The translations under genes were made by a program, and so were the position numbers. From contig NZ_AJLN01000074.1 of NCBI RefSeq assembly GCF_000317285.1, positions 16,265 to 80,264 of the forward strand: DNA of 64,000 nt, in the 5' to 3' direction. Below are positions 47,997 to 57,486 of this stretch, in pieces; within the stretch, counting starts at the first letter, position 1; each line of letters begins with the position of its first letter. The notes beneath the pieces were generated by a model. It saw only the letters and a list, made by a program, of their open reading frames with translations. It did not search any database and was not told where the DNA came from. Origin of the DNA: Chlorogloeopsis fritschii PCC 6912. GTDB lineage: Bacteria > Cyanobacteriota > Cyanobacteriia > Cyanobacteriales > Nostocaceae.

Positions 47997-50069
47997 ATGC
48001 CAGCAGCAAAACCTCTCACCTACCCATCTACCCGCAAAAGCAATCAAATAGACAGTTACCACGGCGCTCCGGTGGCAGATCCTTACCGCTGGTTAGAAGA
48101 TCCAGACTCAGAAGAAACTAAAGCTTGGGTGGAGGCGCAAAACAAAGTTACTTTTGGCTATCTTGAAGAAATTCCTGCTAGAGAAAAAATTAAACAACGC
48201 CTCACTAAGCTGTGGGATTATGAAAAATACAGCGTTCCTTTTAAAGAAGGGGAGCGCTACTTTTACTTTAAAAATGACGGACTGCAAAATCAAAGTGTTC
48301 TTTACACCCTCAAATCTCTCAACGAAGAACCAACAGTTCTACTCGATCCTAATACTCTTTCTGAAGATGGCACTGTAGCTCTTGCGGGATTGGCAATTAG
48401 CGAAGATGGTAAACTTTTAGCTTATGGTTTATCTACTGCTGGTTCTGACTGGCAAGAGTGGAAAGTACGCGATATCGAAACTTGCCAAGACTTAGAAGAC
48501 CATCTAAAGTGGATTAAATTCTCTGGTGCATCGTGGACAAATGATCGTAAAGGCTTTTTCTACAGCCGCTACGATGAGCCGAATGAAAAATCTAAATTAG
48601 CAGATGTTAACTACTATCAAAAGCTTTACTACCATCGTTTGGGTACACCCCAATCTGAAGATATTTTAATTTACCATCGTCCTGATGAGAAAGAATGGGG
48701 CTTTGATGGTAGCGTTACAGAAGATGGACAGTATTTAATTATTTCGGTTTGGTTGGGAACAGATCCTAAAAACTTGGTTTTCTACAAAGATTTAACTAAT
48801 CCAAATTCAGAAGTAATAGAACTGATTAACAAGTTTGAAGCAAATTATGGTTTTATTGATAATGATGGAAATGTCTTTTATTTCCGCACTGATTTAGACG
48901 CACCACGCGGACGATTAATTGCCATTGACACTCAAAAACCTGCTTTAGAAAATAGACAAGAAATTATTCCACAAGCAGCAGAAACTTTAGAAAGTGTTGG
49001 CATTATTAATAACCAATTTGTTGCTGATTATCTCAAAGATGCTCATAGCCAAATCAAAATTTTTAACCTCAATGGCGAGTTTGTACGCGAGGTAGAATTA
49101 CCTGGTATTGGCTCGGCAGGAGGTTTTGGTGGCAAACGCTATGACACCGAAACTTTTTATAGTTTTACAAGCTTTACCACACCAGCAACTATTTATCGCT
49201 ATGACATGGTGAGCGGCAAAAGTGAAATTTTCCGTCAGCCAAATGTAGATTTTAATCCTGCTGATTACGAAACAAAGCAAATTTTTTATAACAGCAAAGA
49301 TGGCACGCAAGTGCCGATGTTTATCACCCACAAAAAGGGTATTAAATTAGATGGTAATAATCCCACCTACCTTTACGGTTATGGTGGTTTCAATGCTTCT
49401 CTCACCCCAGCTTTTTCTGTTAGTAATTTAGTGTGGATGGAAATGGGTGGTGTTTATGCCGTTCCTAATATCCGGGGCGGAGGTGAGTACGGGGAAGAAT
49501 GGCATCAAGCGGGAATGAAGTTGAAAAAGCAAAATGTGTTTGATGACTTTATCGCTGCTGCTGAGTGGTTGATTGCCAATGGCTACACCAAACCTGCAAA
49601 ATTGGCGATCGGGGGTGGAAGCAACGGCGGATTACTAGTGGGTGCTTGCATGACTCAGCGCCCTGATTTGTTTGCTGCGGCGTTGCCAGCAGTAGGTGTG
49701 ATGGATATGTTACGTTTCCCCAAATTTACTATTGGTTGGGCTTGGGTTTCTGAGTATGGTTCGCCGGAAAACCCGGAAGAGTTTAAAGCACTTTATGCTT
49801 ACTCGCCATTGCACAACCTCAAACCTGGCACAGCTTATCCAGCGACTTTAATCACTACTGCCGATCACGATGATCGCGTTGTTCCGGCGCATAGTTTCAA
49901 GTTTGCTGCTGCTCTGCAAGCCGCTCATGCTGGTGATGTGCCAGTGTTAATTAGAATTGAGACGAAGGCGGGGCATGGCGCTGGTAAACCCACAACTAAA
50001 ATGATTGAGGAAGTAGCTGATAAGTGGGCTTTTTTGGTGCGTACTTTGGATATGGAAGTTGAGAGTTAG
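47997..50069 (+). CDS. Prolyl oligopeptidase (S9A)
   Basis: 690 residues from ATG 47997 (MPAAKPLTYPSTRKSNQIDS). A TTG 34 codons earlier is the only longer option. An N-terminal beta-propeller opens with YRWLEDPDSEETKAWVEAQN. The C-terminal hydrolase domain has the catalytic Ser in GGGSNGGLLVGA, Asp in TADHDDRVVPAHS and His in KAGHGAGKPT. It cleaves short peptides after proline. With no signal peptide, it is probably cytosolic. Confidence 0.95.
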   Translation: MPAAKPLTYPSTRKSNQIDSYHGAPVADPYRWLEDPDSEETKAWVEAQNKVTFGYLEEIPAREKIKQRLTKLWDYEKYSVPFKEGERYFYFKNDGLQNQSVLYTLKSLNEEPTVLLDPNTLSEDGTVALAGLAISEDGKLLAYGLSTAGSDWQEWKVRDIETCQDLEDHLKWIKFSGASWTNDRKGFFYSRYDEPNEKSKLADVNYYQKLYYHRLGTPQSEDILIYHRPDEKEWGFDGSVTEDGQYLIISVWLGTDPKNLVFYKDLTNPNSEVIELINKFEANYGFIDNDGNVFYFRTDLDAPRGRLIAIDTQKPALENRQEIIPQAAETLESVGIINNQFVADYLKDAHSQIKIFNLNGEFVREVELPGIGSAGGFGGKRYDTETFYSFTSFTTPATIYRYDMVSGKSEIFRQPNVDFNPADYETKQIFYNSKDGTQVPMFITHKKGIKLDGNNPTYLYGYGGFNASLTPAFSVSNLVWMEMGGVYAVPNIRGGGEYGEEWHQAGMKLKKQNVFDDFIAAAEWLIANGYTKPAKLAIGGGSNGGLLVGACMTQRPDLFAAALPAVGVMDMLRFPKFTIGWAWVSEYGSPENPEEFKALYAYSPLHNLKPGTAYPATLITTADHDDRVVPAHSFKFAAALQAAHAGDVPVLIRIETKAGHGAGKPTTKMIEEVADKWAFLVRTLDMEVES

Positions 50070-50090
50070 GGCATACATGTTCTCAGCATT

Positions 50091-50132
50091 TGCAGTCTAA
50101 TACTAATTTTGGTATTAGACTGGCATTTTTCT
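50091..50132 (+). terminator. Intrinsic terminator after prolyl oligopeptidase
   Basis: CAGTCTAATAC (50093-50103) pairs with GTATTAGACTG (50112-50122) and is followed by GCATTTTT. The stem is 11 bp with an 8-base loop, just after the gene's stop. Confidence 0.8.
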
Positions 50133-50217
50133 TGTTCGTCTCAACGCAGAGTAACGCAAAGGAAGCGCAGAGGTACGGAGAGGATCGCCTGCTGCAAAGC
50201 TTGAGTCAAGCAACTTT

Positions 50218-51204
50218 TTACTTTGATTCGATGGACATTGTCATAGATAATTTTTGATTAATTGGTGTTTCTTCCAGACTGCCTGGATTTTTTTGAGTCA
50301 TTACGCTATTACTACGCAAGGACATGGTTGAACGAATTGGCATCAGTTTGTTCAACGGCACAATTGCTTGTCCTTGACCTTTGCCACTATAAGATTTTAG
50401 AGTTAATGTCACTCCTGGAGGCAGTCCTGGTGTAGTCAACTTTTGGGATGGTGATGCCAGTTGTTCTACACCTATGTTGAAGGTAGCAACACCATTTTTG
50501 AGATTTACTAACTGATATGTAGCTATTTGTTTGAGATTCATGCCATTTATATTTACCGTCGAGGTAACTCGCCAGCGAGATCCTATTCCCACCGCTTGTT
50601 GAGGAAGTGGCGACGAGAGTTGCTCCAGAGAATTCGACATTTGCTGCATCATCTGTTTGAGGTTTGGATCTAACCCTGTTGGCAAAACCAAGTTAGCTTT
50701 TTTGGTGTAGCCGCGATTATCGACAATCGCAGAACCCTTTATGCCACGTATCTTTTGTATTTGCGAACGTACTGTATTAAGTACTTGTGGTGGCAAATTT
50801 GTATCGCCTACAAAATCTACATCAGAGTAAGAAAATTCGTAGTGAATATCTCCATTAGGAGCAATCTTGGTGACTGCTGTCTGTAACGTCATTACAGTTG
50901 CTGGCTGTTTGAACGCGGGTAAGGCTTCACCTGCGATCGACATTGCCATATCCATATTCATAGTCATAATTGCAGCTTGCTTAAATTTGACTGGAGGTTT
51001 GAAACGCAATTGCTGCTTGGCTCCAGTTCCTGGGTTGAGTAATTCTATTTGGGGTTGTTTGGCGGTGGGAGAAGGTTTTTTAGAGTTATTTATTACTGGT
51101 TTAGCTTTTAATGGAGTTTCAGCTTGAACGGATGTTACTGAAGGTTGAAATCCCAATCCGACAATTAGATAAATTATCCCACCAACAAAAAAAGTTCTTT
51201 TCAT
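50218..51204 (-). CDS. Secreted protein of unknown function
   Basis: 328 residues from ATG 51202-51204 (MKRTFFVGGIIYLIVGLGFQ), with a clear signal peptide cleaved near VQAETP. A Lys/Pro-rich linker follows, then a beta-rich domain with QQAVGIGSRWRVTSTVNING. The layout resembles DUF6263-like cyanobacterial proteins, but I am not certain of the family. It converges with the prolyl oligopeptidase gene. Confidence 0.7.
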   Translation of the reverse strand: MKRTFFVGGIIYLIVGLGFQPSVTSVQAETPLKAKPVINNSKKPSPTAKQPQIELLNPGTGAKQQLRFKPPVKFKQAAIMTMNMDMAMSIAGEALPAFKQPATVMTLQTAVTKIAPNGDIHYEFSYSDVDFVGDTNLPPQVLNTVRSQIQKIRGIKGSAIVDNRGYTKKANLVLPTGLDPNLKQMMQQMSNSLEQLSSPLPQQAVGIGSRWRVTSTVNINGMNLKQIATYQLVNLKNGVATFNIGVEQLASPSQKLTTPGLPPGVTLTLKSYSGKGQGQAIVPLNKLMPIRSTMSLRSNSVMTQKNPGSLEETPINQKLSMTMSIESK

Positions 51205-51216
51205 GACATTGACCAA

Positions 51217-51577
51217 AGATTGATTCGCATCTTAACCTTTGATCACAATAACTGTATATAAAAATACTTGAAGATTTACGTAGAGATCGGAAATCTTAAA
51301 TTTTTAGGGTGCGTTAACTTTTGATAGGTTAAGTAAGGGCTAATGCAGTGTATGAGATAGGCGATCGCGCTACTTACCAACAGTGAAGTAAGTGATATCC
51401 CTTAGTGTTCTACTCGCATTGATTGATATGTTACATAAGAGTTAATGTAGTCTACAAAATTGGCGATGCTTAACGGCAAGCCGCTTTGCGTCTACGCACT
51501 CATCCCTACATTTCACTCAACTTGCATACTTCTGTATTTGAGCAGTTTTTAACTTCTGATACAGAAGCGGATTTTTT
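51217..51577. other. Intergenic region with repeat fragments
   Basis: It contains one HIP1 octamer (about 51361) and a GC-rich repeat fragment at about 51461-51500 (GGCGATGCTTAACGGCAAGC then CGCTTTGCGTCTACGC). No gene is visible. Confidence 0.4.
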
Positions 51578-51913
51578 TCAAGATACGGCAAAGCCTGTAT
51601 ATTGACGTAAATTCTCTGGATGAAAACCTAAAACAATGTCTTCACGAGGAATACCAGCTTCCATAAGTGCTTCTGCAACTGGGTAAGAACTACCGTCATA
51701 CTGAATCCAAACTTTATCACTAATAATGTCGATATGCACCGTACAACCATGTACGCGACGAACTTCATCCCAACCTACTTGTAGAACTAGGTAACGGTCA
51801 CGTTCAGAATCAATAATAGTTCCAATATCAATTTGACCGTGATAAGGTTTGTGAGTGGCATATTCGCGTACAACTTTTTGCACAATCTCACGATACTTTG
51901 CTATTCTATCCAT
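51578..51913 (-). CDS. xisI: XisI family protein (fdxN element excision controlling factor)
   Basis: The 111-residue protein has YREIVQKVVREYATHKPYHG, LVLQVGWDEVRRVHGCTVHI and the conserved ending EAGIPREDIVLGFHPENLRQ followed by YTGFAVS. XisI, with XisH, was first described as required for fdxN-element excision in Anabaena. The family is now widespread away from such elements and its molecular role is unclear. It overlaps the 3' end of a truncated xisH by 13 bases. No element boundary or recombinase gene is nearby. Confidence 0.92.
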   Translation of the reverse strand: MDRIAKYREIVQKVVREYATHKPYHGQIDIGTIIDSERDRYLVLQVGWDEVRRVHGCTVHIDIISDKVWIQYDGSSYPVAEALMEAGIPREDIVLGFHPENLRQYTGFAVS

Positions 51914-52224
51914 TGCACAATCCTCGCTTGTTGCTCATCAAAAACAATTAAGCGGATCTTTATCCGATTGAGGATTAACTGACCAAAGCGTTCTGAAAAG
52001 AAATTTTCATAGACTCGCTGGGGAATTGCCAGATAAAGTAAGCGTTCTGGCTCTAATTCTAAAAGAACAGTGCGATAGATATCATATTGCCCTACTGCCT
52101 CCTGAAGGTCACGTATTGGCGAAAGGCTAAGAAAACTTTTAATTTCAACAGCGATTTTTTGAGAATCCTTTTGAGCAGTATTACCGACGGCAGATATCGC
52201 TGCAACAAAACTAAAAGTTGCCCA
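51901..52224 (-). pseudogene. xisH: XisH remnant lacking its N-terminus
   Basis: About 107 codons remain: SQKIAVEIKSFLSLSPIRDL, AVGQYDIYRTVLLELEPERL, LYLAIPQRVYENFFSERFGQ and IVFDEQQARIVQWIE are the conserved core and end of XisH. The reading frame is closed upstream by TAA (complement 52225-52227). No ATG, GTG or TTG occurs in the remaining frame, so it cannot be translated as it stands. Full-length XisH is about 140 residues, so some 35 N-terminal residues are missing. Confidence 0.75.
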
Positions 52225-52389
52225 TTAATTGTCCGGTGCAAGCGTTTATGATGCCGCATATTTTAACAACAGTACATCTGTACGTTAGTAAAACAATCTT
52301 ATAATTTAGCATCTTCAACCCTATTATTGCTATTCTTAAAGCAGTAAATAGCGATTTTTTCACAAATTTATGTATTAAGCCTATATACT

Positions 52390-53676
52390 ATGCTTATCGA
52401 ATTTAGTGTCGGTAACTACAGATCGTTTAAGGAGCAAGTCACCTTTAGCATGGTGGCAGCTAACCTTGTTGCGAAAGACAAAAAGCTTGATGAAAACAAC
52501 GTTTTTGAAGTAGATGATGACCTTAAACTACTTAAGAGCGCCGCAATATACGGTGCAAATGCTAGTGGTAAAAGTAATCTAGCTAGAGCTTTAACTTTCA
52601 TGAGATGGTTCATGATTAATTCTTCTAAAGAGACTCAAAGTACGGAAAAAATAGGTGTTGAGCGATTTAAGCTCAGTACTGAAACCGAAGCTAAACCATC
52701 TTTTTTTGAAATAGTATTTTTAATGAATGGCAAGAGATATAGATATGGATTTGAGGCAACTCGTGACAGAGTTGTCTGTGAATGGTTATTTTATGTTCCA
52801 AAATCAAGAGAAACTAAACTTTTTGAGCGCAAACAGGACAATATTAGTGTTTCTAAAACCTATAAAGCTGATGGAATTCAGCAGAAAACAAGACATAATG
52901 CTCTTTTCTTGTCTGTATCTGCTCAATTTAATGTCAACATTGCAGAAAAAATCTTGGATTGGCTGACAAATAGAGTCAAAGTTGTCTCTGGTTTAGATGA
53001 TAGAGGCTATCAAGGATACACAGTTAGTTGTTTAATGGATAACGAAAATAAAGATGAAATTCTTCAGTTGCTTAAAAAATTAGATTTGGGATTTAGTGAT
53101 GTCAAGGTAGAAGAAATTGAAATTACTGCTGATTCTTTCCCTAATGAGCTACCAGATGAAATAAAGAATTTTATTCTAAAAAATGGAGGAAGAAAAATAA
53201 CATCAGTTCAAACTATGCACCGAAAATTTGATGGAAAAGGAAATTCTGTATCTACAGAGATGTTTGATTTAGATGATCAAGAGTCTGAGGGAACTCAAAA
53301 AGTTTTTGCTTTGGCAGGGCCTCTTGTTGATACCCTGAAAAATGGTAAAGTTTTAATCATTGATGAATTTGATGCTAGAATTCATCCTTTGATCAGTCGT
53401 GCAATTGTTGAATTATTTAATTCCAACGAAACAAATCCAAGTAACGCTCAGTTAATATTCATGACTCACGATACCAATTTGCTTAGTAATAAGCTTTTTC
53501 GTAGAGATCAGATTTGGTTTGCTGAAAAGAATAGATATGGTGCAACAGATTTGTACTCTCTAGCAGAATATAAAGTCCGTAACGATGCCTCATTTGAGAG
53601 TGATTACATTAAAGGTAGATATGGCGCAATTCCATATATCGGAAATTTGAATCATCTCATTGACTCTCATGCCTAG
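52390..53676 (+). CDS. AAA15-family ATPase (RloA/AbiLi-like)
   Basis: The 428-residue protein has an ABC/SMC-type ATPase with an OLD-like layout. The N-terminal MLIEFSVGNYRSFKEQVTFS is followed by Walker A GANASGKS (residues 55-62), a long helical insertion, Walker B VLIIDEFDARIHP and a switch His in FMTHDTNLLS. The family pairs with RloB-type TOPRIM proteins in phage-defence loci. The gene ends inside the next one (8-bp overlap). This gene and its partner are AT-rich and lack HIP1 octamers, unlike the flanks, which suggests transfer. Confidence 0.88.
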   Translation: MLIEFSVGNYRSFKEQVTFSMVAANLVAKDKKLDENNVFEVDDDLKLLKSAAIYGANASGKSNLARALTFMRWFMINSSKETQSTEKIGVERFKLSTETEAKPSFFEIVFLMNGKRYRYGFEATRDRVVCEWLFYVPKSRETKLFERKQDNISVSKTYKADGIQQKTRHNALFLSVSAQFNVNIAEKILDWLTNRVKVVSGLDDRGYQGYTVSCLMDNENKDEILQLLKKLDLGFSDVKVEEIEITADSFPNELPDEIKNFILKNGGRKITSVQTMHRKFDGKGNSVSTEMFDLDDQESEGTQKVFALAGPLVDTLKNGKVLIIDEFDARIHPLISRAIVELFNSNETNPSNAQLIFMTHDTNLLSNKLFRRDQIWFAEKNRYGATDLYSLAEYKVRNDASFESDYIKGRYGAIPYIGNLNHLIDSHA

Positions 53677-54271
53677 AAAAAAGGAAAACTCTCGTGGATA
53701 TTTACCTAGAAAAGTTAATACGAGGGAAGTCAGGCAGAGATTCTTGATCGTATGTGAAGGTGAGAAAACAGAACCTAACTACTTTAGGAGTTTTCGTGTT
53801 CCCAAGAATGTCGCTGAAATAGACGTGCAGGGTTTAGGAGAGAATCCAAGCAAGCTAGTTCAAAGCGCAAAGGAACTACAAAATCAAGAAGACTACGATC
53901 AGGTATGGTGTGTTTTTGATCGTGATTCTTGGCCTATGGAAGATTTTAATAATGCCATTAAAAATGCTGATGCTCAAGGATTTAAAGTAGCTTATTCTAA
54001 TGAAGCGTTTGAACTATGGTATGTCTTGCATTTTGAGTTTCTCAATACTGGTATTCCTCGAAGTGATTATAAGAAGAAGTTAACTTCTTTACTTGGTAAG
54101 ACATATAAGAAGAATAGCGAAACAATTTATGATGAGCTATTTGAGAAGCAATCTATTGCTATTAAAAATGCTGAAAATCTTCTGAAACAATATGCTCCTC
54201 ACATTCCAGCCAGAGACAATCCATCAACGACAGTGCATCTGTTAGTGCAGGAACTCAACAAGTTTATTTAG
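53669..54271 (+). CDS. RloB family protein (TOPRIM-like, AbiLii-like)
   Basis: 200 residues from ATG 53669 (MPRKKENSRGYLPRKVNTRE), overlapping the ATPase stop. TOPRIM-like features are present: Glu in FLIVCEGEKTEPNYF and the DxD in VWCVFDRDSW, then NEAFELWYVLHF. A nuclease role is expected by analogy to OLD, PARIS and AbiL systems, with the ATPase as sensor or regulator. This is an inference from gene pairing and motifs. Confidence 0.88.
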   Translation: MPRKKENSRGYLPRKVNTREVRQRFLIVCEGEKTEPNYFRSFRVPKNVAEIDVQGLGENPSKLVQSAKELQNQEDYDQVWCVFDRDSWPMEDFNNAIKNADAQGFKVAYSNEAFELWYVLHFEFLNTGIPRSDYKKKLTSLLGKTYKKNSETIYDELFEKQSIAIKNAENLLKQYAPHIPARDNPSTTVHLLVQELNKFI

Positions 54272-54374
54272 TAAAGTAGGTAGTCACTTGGAATGCGATC
54301 GCTTTAGCACTTTGGCATTATTAGGTTAAAAAGCACTGCAAGCGTATGTAACAGTGACGGGCGTGGAATCTAGG

Positions 54375-55958
54375 TTAGAACAGAAAAGTGGTTCGCAGCG
54401 TTCCCACATAAATAGTGCCGTTGTCGCTATTGTGCTCTGGATTCGTAACTACAAAAAAGCCAGGGGTAATATAAAGTCTATCTGTAATTTGGTGGCGATA
54501 GAAAGCTTCAAAATGTAAAGAAGTGTCTGGATCTTCGCGTCCTGAAATGTCATTGTCAATCACTTTTGGTGGTTGACCAATGATAATACCCAATAAGTCG
54601 CCACCTCGACCTAAAAAGTCTGTAAAAGCTAAACCTACAGCCCAAGTTAAGACTGTCGCATTGCTGCCTTTATTTGGTTCAGATTCAGCATGAGCGTCTA
54701 TTAAACCCAACCAGCCCGAAAGGTTAAAAGAACGGCTGACTCGGTAAGAAGTTTCTAGCCCATAAGCATTGACGCTTGTGGCAGCACCATCAAAAGGATT
54801 TTCGGCATTAGCACTGCCAGCACCAGCACCCGGACTAATATTATAGGCATGAACATAAGTCAAAGCTGCAGCAAAATCTATCGTTGGCTGTAGTGTCAAT
54901 TGAGCGATCGCTCCATAAGCATCACCGCCAATTCCCACATCAGGATCGTTGGCTTGTGCCGATAAATACCCCACAGACAATCTTGCTACTCTACCGAATA
55001 GATATTGAAAGCCAACCCCAGTACCTCCACCATTCAAACCGTAAATCCGAGATTCAATGCCAAAATTGGAAACCGCGCCAATACTACTACTGCTAAGGGG
55101 AGCATTGAGTGAAGGAGTAAAGCCAGTGAAGCCACCCCCCGCAGCCGCAAGGTAAACCAGTGCTTGCGGACTAAGATTGAACTCATATAGGAGCGCACTG
55201 ATTTCAAAATCGTTGTCGTTGTCTCCTACAAAACTCAATTTAGACATATTTGTTCCGGTGACATCGACAAAATCAGGAGTATTTCTTGCTTCTATGCCGA
55301 CTCTGAGACGATCTTGCCCAAAAAAGCTGGTGTCAAAGTTTAAGGTGGCACGATTGCTAAGGATAAAATTGTCATCGATATCGCTACCCCCAAACCCACT
55401 CACAGCAATTATGGCTTCGGCATTAAATAGGCTTGTGGTAGTGAATGAAGGCGACGCTTCCAACTGGGCTGTACGTGCCTCCAGACTGTCTATCTGATTC
55501 CGTACACTGGCTAATTCGGCAGCAAATTCATCTTGCAATCGCTGCACAACGTTCATATCTTCTTCAGTAATGGTTTTGTCTGTCGCTGTCTGAAGCAATT
55601 GATTGATGCGCTCTAGGCAAGCATTCAATCCAGCTGCAAACTCGTAGCGATTCAGCGCTCTGTTACCTCTATAGGTGCGATCGCCATACCCAGCAATGCA
55701 ACCATAGCGCTCTACCAGCGACTGCAACGCACCAAATGCCCAGTCGGTTGGTTGTACATCTGATAACTCAGAGACGGAAGTTACCTGAGCTATGCTGTCG
55801 TTGTCTTCTTCAATATCTTCAGGTTGAGCAGAAAGCAGTTGATTTGATGTTGTCTCACTTGCAGGAACCTGATTAGCAAGAGTGCTGTTGCTGAGAATCA
55901 AAATGAGGCTCAAAATAGCTGAACTAAGTTGAAGGCAATTCCAAAAACTTTTTGCCAT
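54375..55958 (-). CDS. Iron uptake porin (SLH domain + OprB-like beta-barrel)
   Basis: The 527-residue protein has a signal peptide (LSSAILSLILILSNSTLA). An SLH domain at about 60-125 includes LSDVQPTDWAFGALQSLVER and NRALNRYEFAAGLNACLERI. A coiled coil at about 150-170 precedes a beta-barrel ending in TTFLF, with a C-terminal Phe. It is a paralogue of 970-2610 and shares the SLH layout and barrel ending. A solute-passage role is inferred from the family. Confidence 0.9.
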   Translation of the reverse strand: MAKSFWNCLQLSSAILSLILILSNSTLANQVPASETTSNQLLSAQPEDIEEDNDSIAQVTSVSELSDVQPTDWAFGALQSLVERYGCIAGYGDRTYRGNRALNRYEFAAGLNACLERINQLLQTATDKTITEEDMNVVQRLQDEFAAELASVRNQIDSLEARTAQLEASPSFTTTSLFNAEAIIAVSGFGGSDIDDNFILSNRATLNFDTSFFGQDRLRVGIEARNTPDFVDVTGTNMSKLSFVGDNDNDFEISALLYEFNLSPQALVYLAAAGGGFTGFTPSLNAPLSSSSIGAVSNFGIESRIYGLNGGGTGVGFQYLFGRVARLSVGYLSAQANDPDVGIGGDAYGAIAQLTLQPTIDFAAALTYVHAYNISPGAGAGSANAENPFDGAATSVNAYGLETSYRVSRSFNLSGWLGLIDAHAESEPNKGSNATVLTWAVGLAFTDFLGRGGDLLGIIIGQPPKVIDNDISGREDPDTSLHFEAFYRHQITDRLYITPGFFVVTNPEHNSDNGTIYVGTLRTTFLF

Positions 55959-56343
55959 ACTTCCTCATCACACCTAAATAGAAATGTCGCTGGTAAATGG
56001 CGCTTTTGATATCAACGGTCAAAAAGTAGAATTTTTTCTTTTGCAAACAAGCGAAAATTTATAGCAATGGCTAGTCTAGGCAAGCTATACCTGCAAAGGA
56101 TACCAAAGCCTAAGGTTATCTCTCACTTGGTCTCATTATCCCTGGAAACAGAAAGTTAGTACAGCATCATTCATCAGAAGCAACAATTTTTTCCTAAAGC
56201 AAAGGCAGATTTTCCCGGATTGTATAAATCATTTAATTAGTCAAGTAGATATCATGGGATTAATGTGGATTTTTGAGTGGAGCAGATTCCGAGCGATCGC
56301 CAATACCAATCACAGATAAATTGTGTACATGAAAGGCTATAAT
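55959..56343. other. Divergent intergenic region
   Basis: 385 bases between the porin and the DUF2808 gene, with one HIP1 octamer at about 56294. I see no gene and no clear regulatory element. Confidence 0.4.
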
Positions 56344-56892
56344 ATGCAGCTTCTCAAGTGGTTTCAAGTCGGTTTGCTTACAGGCACGCTAGCAGTCTCT
56401 TTAGGCTCTGTGGGAGTTTTAAGCCAGTCTGTACAAGCACAAGAATCTCAAGTTAGCATAACTTCCACTAAGAGTTCGGGTTTTCGTTTACTTGATGCCA
56501 AAACCAGCGAACAAAGTGTTGACACTCGCAACACAATGTACTATTTCACAATCAACTTACCAAAAGATGCTCCACCGTTAGAACGGATCACGATTCTCCA
56601 AGTAGGAGGCAGAAATCTGATTGAATACAACAAAGACAGAATTGGGACTTTTGTAAATCGCCAACGTGGGCAACAAGTTCCCCTCAAAGAAATCAAAATC
56701 GATCCAAAGTCACAAGAAGTCACTGTTGTATTTGCGCGTCCACTTCAGCCTGGTCAAATAGTAACTGTTAATATTGGCCCGTTTGAGAATCCTCAAACTG
56801 ACGGAAATTATTTGTTTAGTGTCAAGGCTTTTCCTCAAGGCGATACTAACGGGCAGTTAGTTGGTTACGCACGCTTGCGCTTTGTGAGATAA
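56344..56892 (+). CDS. DUF2808 domain protein, secreted
   Basis: 182 residues from ATG 56344 (MQLLKWFQVGLLTGTLAVSL); ATG 56323 is an alternative. A signal peptide cleaves near VQAQES. The core has NTMYYFTINLPKDAPPLERI, IDPKSQEVTVVFARPLQPGQ and GNYLFSVKAFPQG, which define DUF2808, a cyanobacterial periplasmic family of unknown function. A terminator follows at 56923. Confidence 0.88.
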   Translation: MQLLKWFQVGLLTGTLAVSLGSVGVLSQSVQAQESQVSITSTKSSGFRLLDAKTSEQSVDTRNTMYYFTINLPKDAPPLERITILQVGGRNLIEYNKDRIGTFVNRQRGQQVPLKEIKIDPKSQEVTVVFARPLQPGQIVTVNIGPFENPQTDGNYLFSVKAFPQGDTNGQLVGYARLRFVR

Positions 56893-57486
56893 ATTTATTA
56901 GTCTGAAAATCACTAGGGTTCTGATTCCCGGCTTCTTGAAAAAGTCGGGAATCTTGTTGTTTCGTTAAATAATTTAATTTAAAAACTTTAGCTAAATATG
57001 AACAATAGTAAACTTTTAAGTATCAGAAAAAATTTCTGTAACAGAAATCTTTTACCACTGCTTTTACGACTTAAGGTAGTTATTTCTTGTAGCTAACTCT
57101 ATCTTTAGAAAGTTGCTTAATTAATTAAGAAGAAATTAATTTACATCTATAACAGTGGCTTTTAACTGTCTAAATAACACAGTTTATCAAATAGAAGTCA
57201 GGAGCCAGAAGCCAGAATAAATTCTTCATTCTGACTCCTGAATTCTGGATTCTTCTTCAATCCTTCTTGAAGGGGCTGCTGTATATTTAAGGGTTATTAG
57301 CAAAATGTTACTCTTATTTAGAATCAAGCTGCTTATTTTTAAGCCAGCTTAATTTTAAGTTTCTTGAATTTTTTGTTCATCGTTTAAGCATTTTTGCTAA
57401 AAGTTAACACAAAATAATCCTTACTTAAGCTATTCCATGTTTTCATTTCTTAATCATTATTACCACTAGCGATCGCTACATTGATA
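56893..57486. other. Intergenic region with terminator and a dispersed inverted repeat
   Basis: After the terminator at 56923-56962, an inverted repeat lies at about 57196-57258 (AGTCAGGAGCCAGAAGCCAG then ATTCTGACTCCTGAATTCTG). The remainder is AT-rich and presumably holds the promoter of the sugar transporter operon. No gene is visible. Confidence 0.5.
56923..56962 (+). terminator. Intrinsic terminator after the DUF2808 gene
   Basis: GATTCCCGGCTT pairs with AAGTCGGGAATC (one G-U) around a short loop and is followed by TTGTTGTTT. Confidence 0.8.

Noticed and set aside
47827..48051. 74-codon ORF with a hydrophobic start between the REC-kinase and prolyl oligopeptidase genes
   Set aside because: It overlaps both the end of one real gene and the start of the next in another frame, and resembles a chance signal-like stretch.
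51578..52230. An fdxN-like excisable element
   Set aside because: XisH/XisI-type proteins alone are common outside such elements, and no site-specific recombinase gene or matching direct repeats are visible here.
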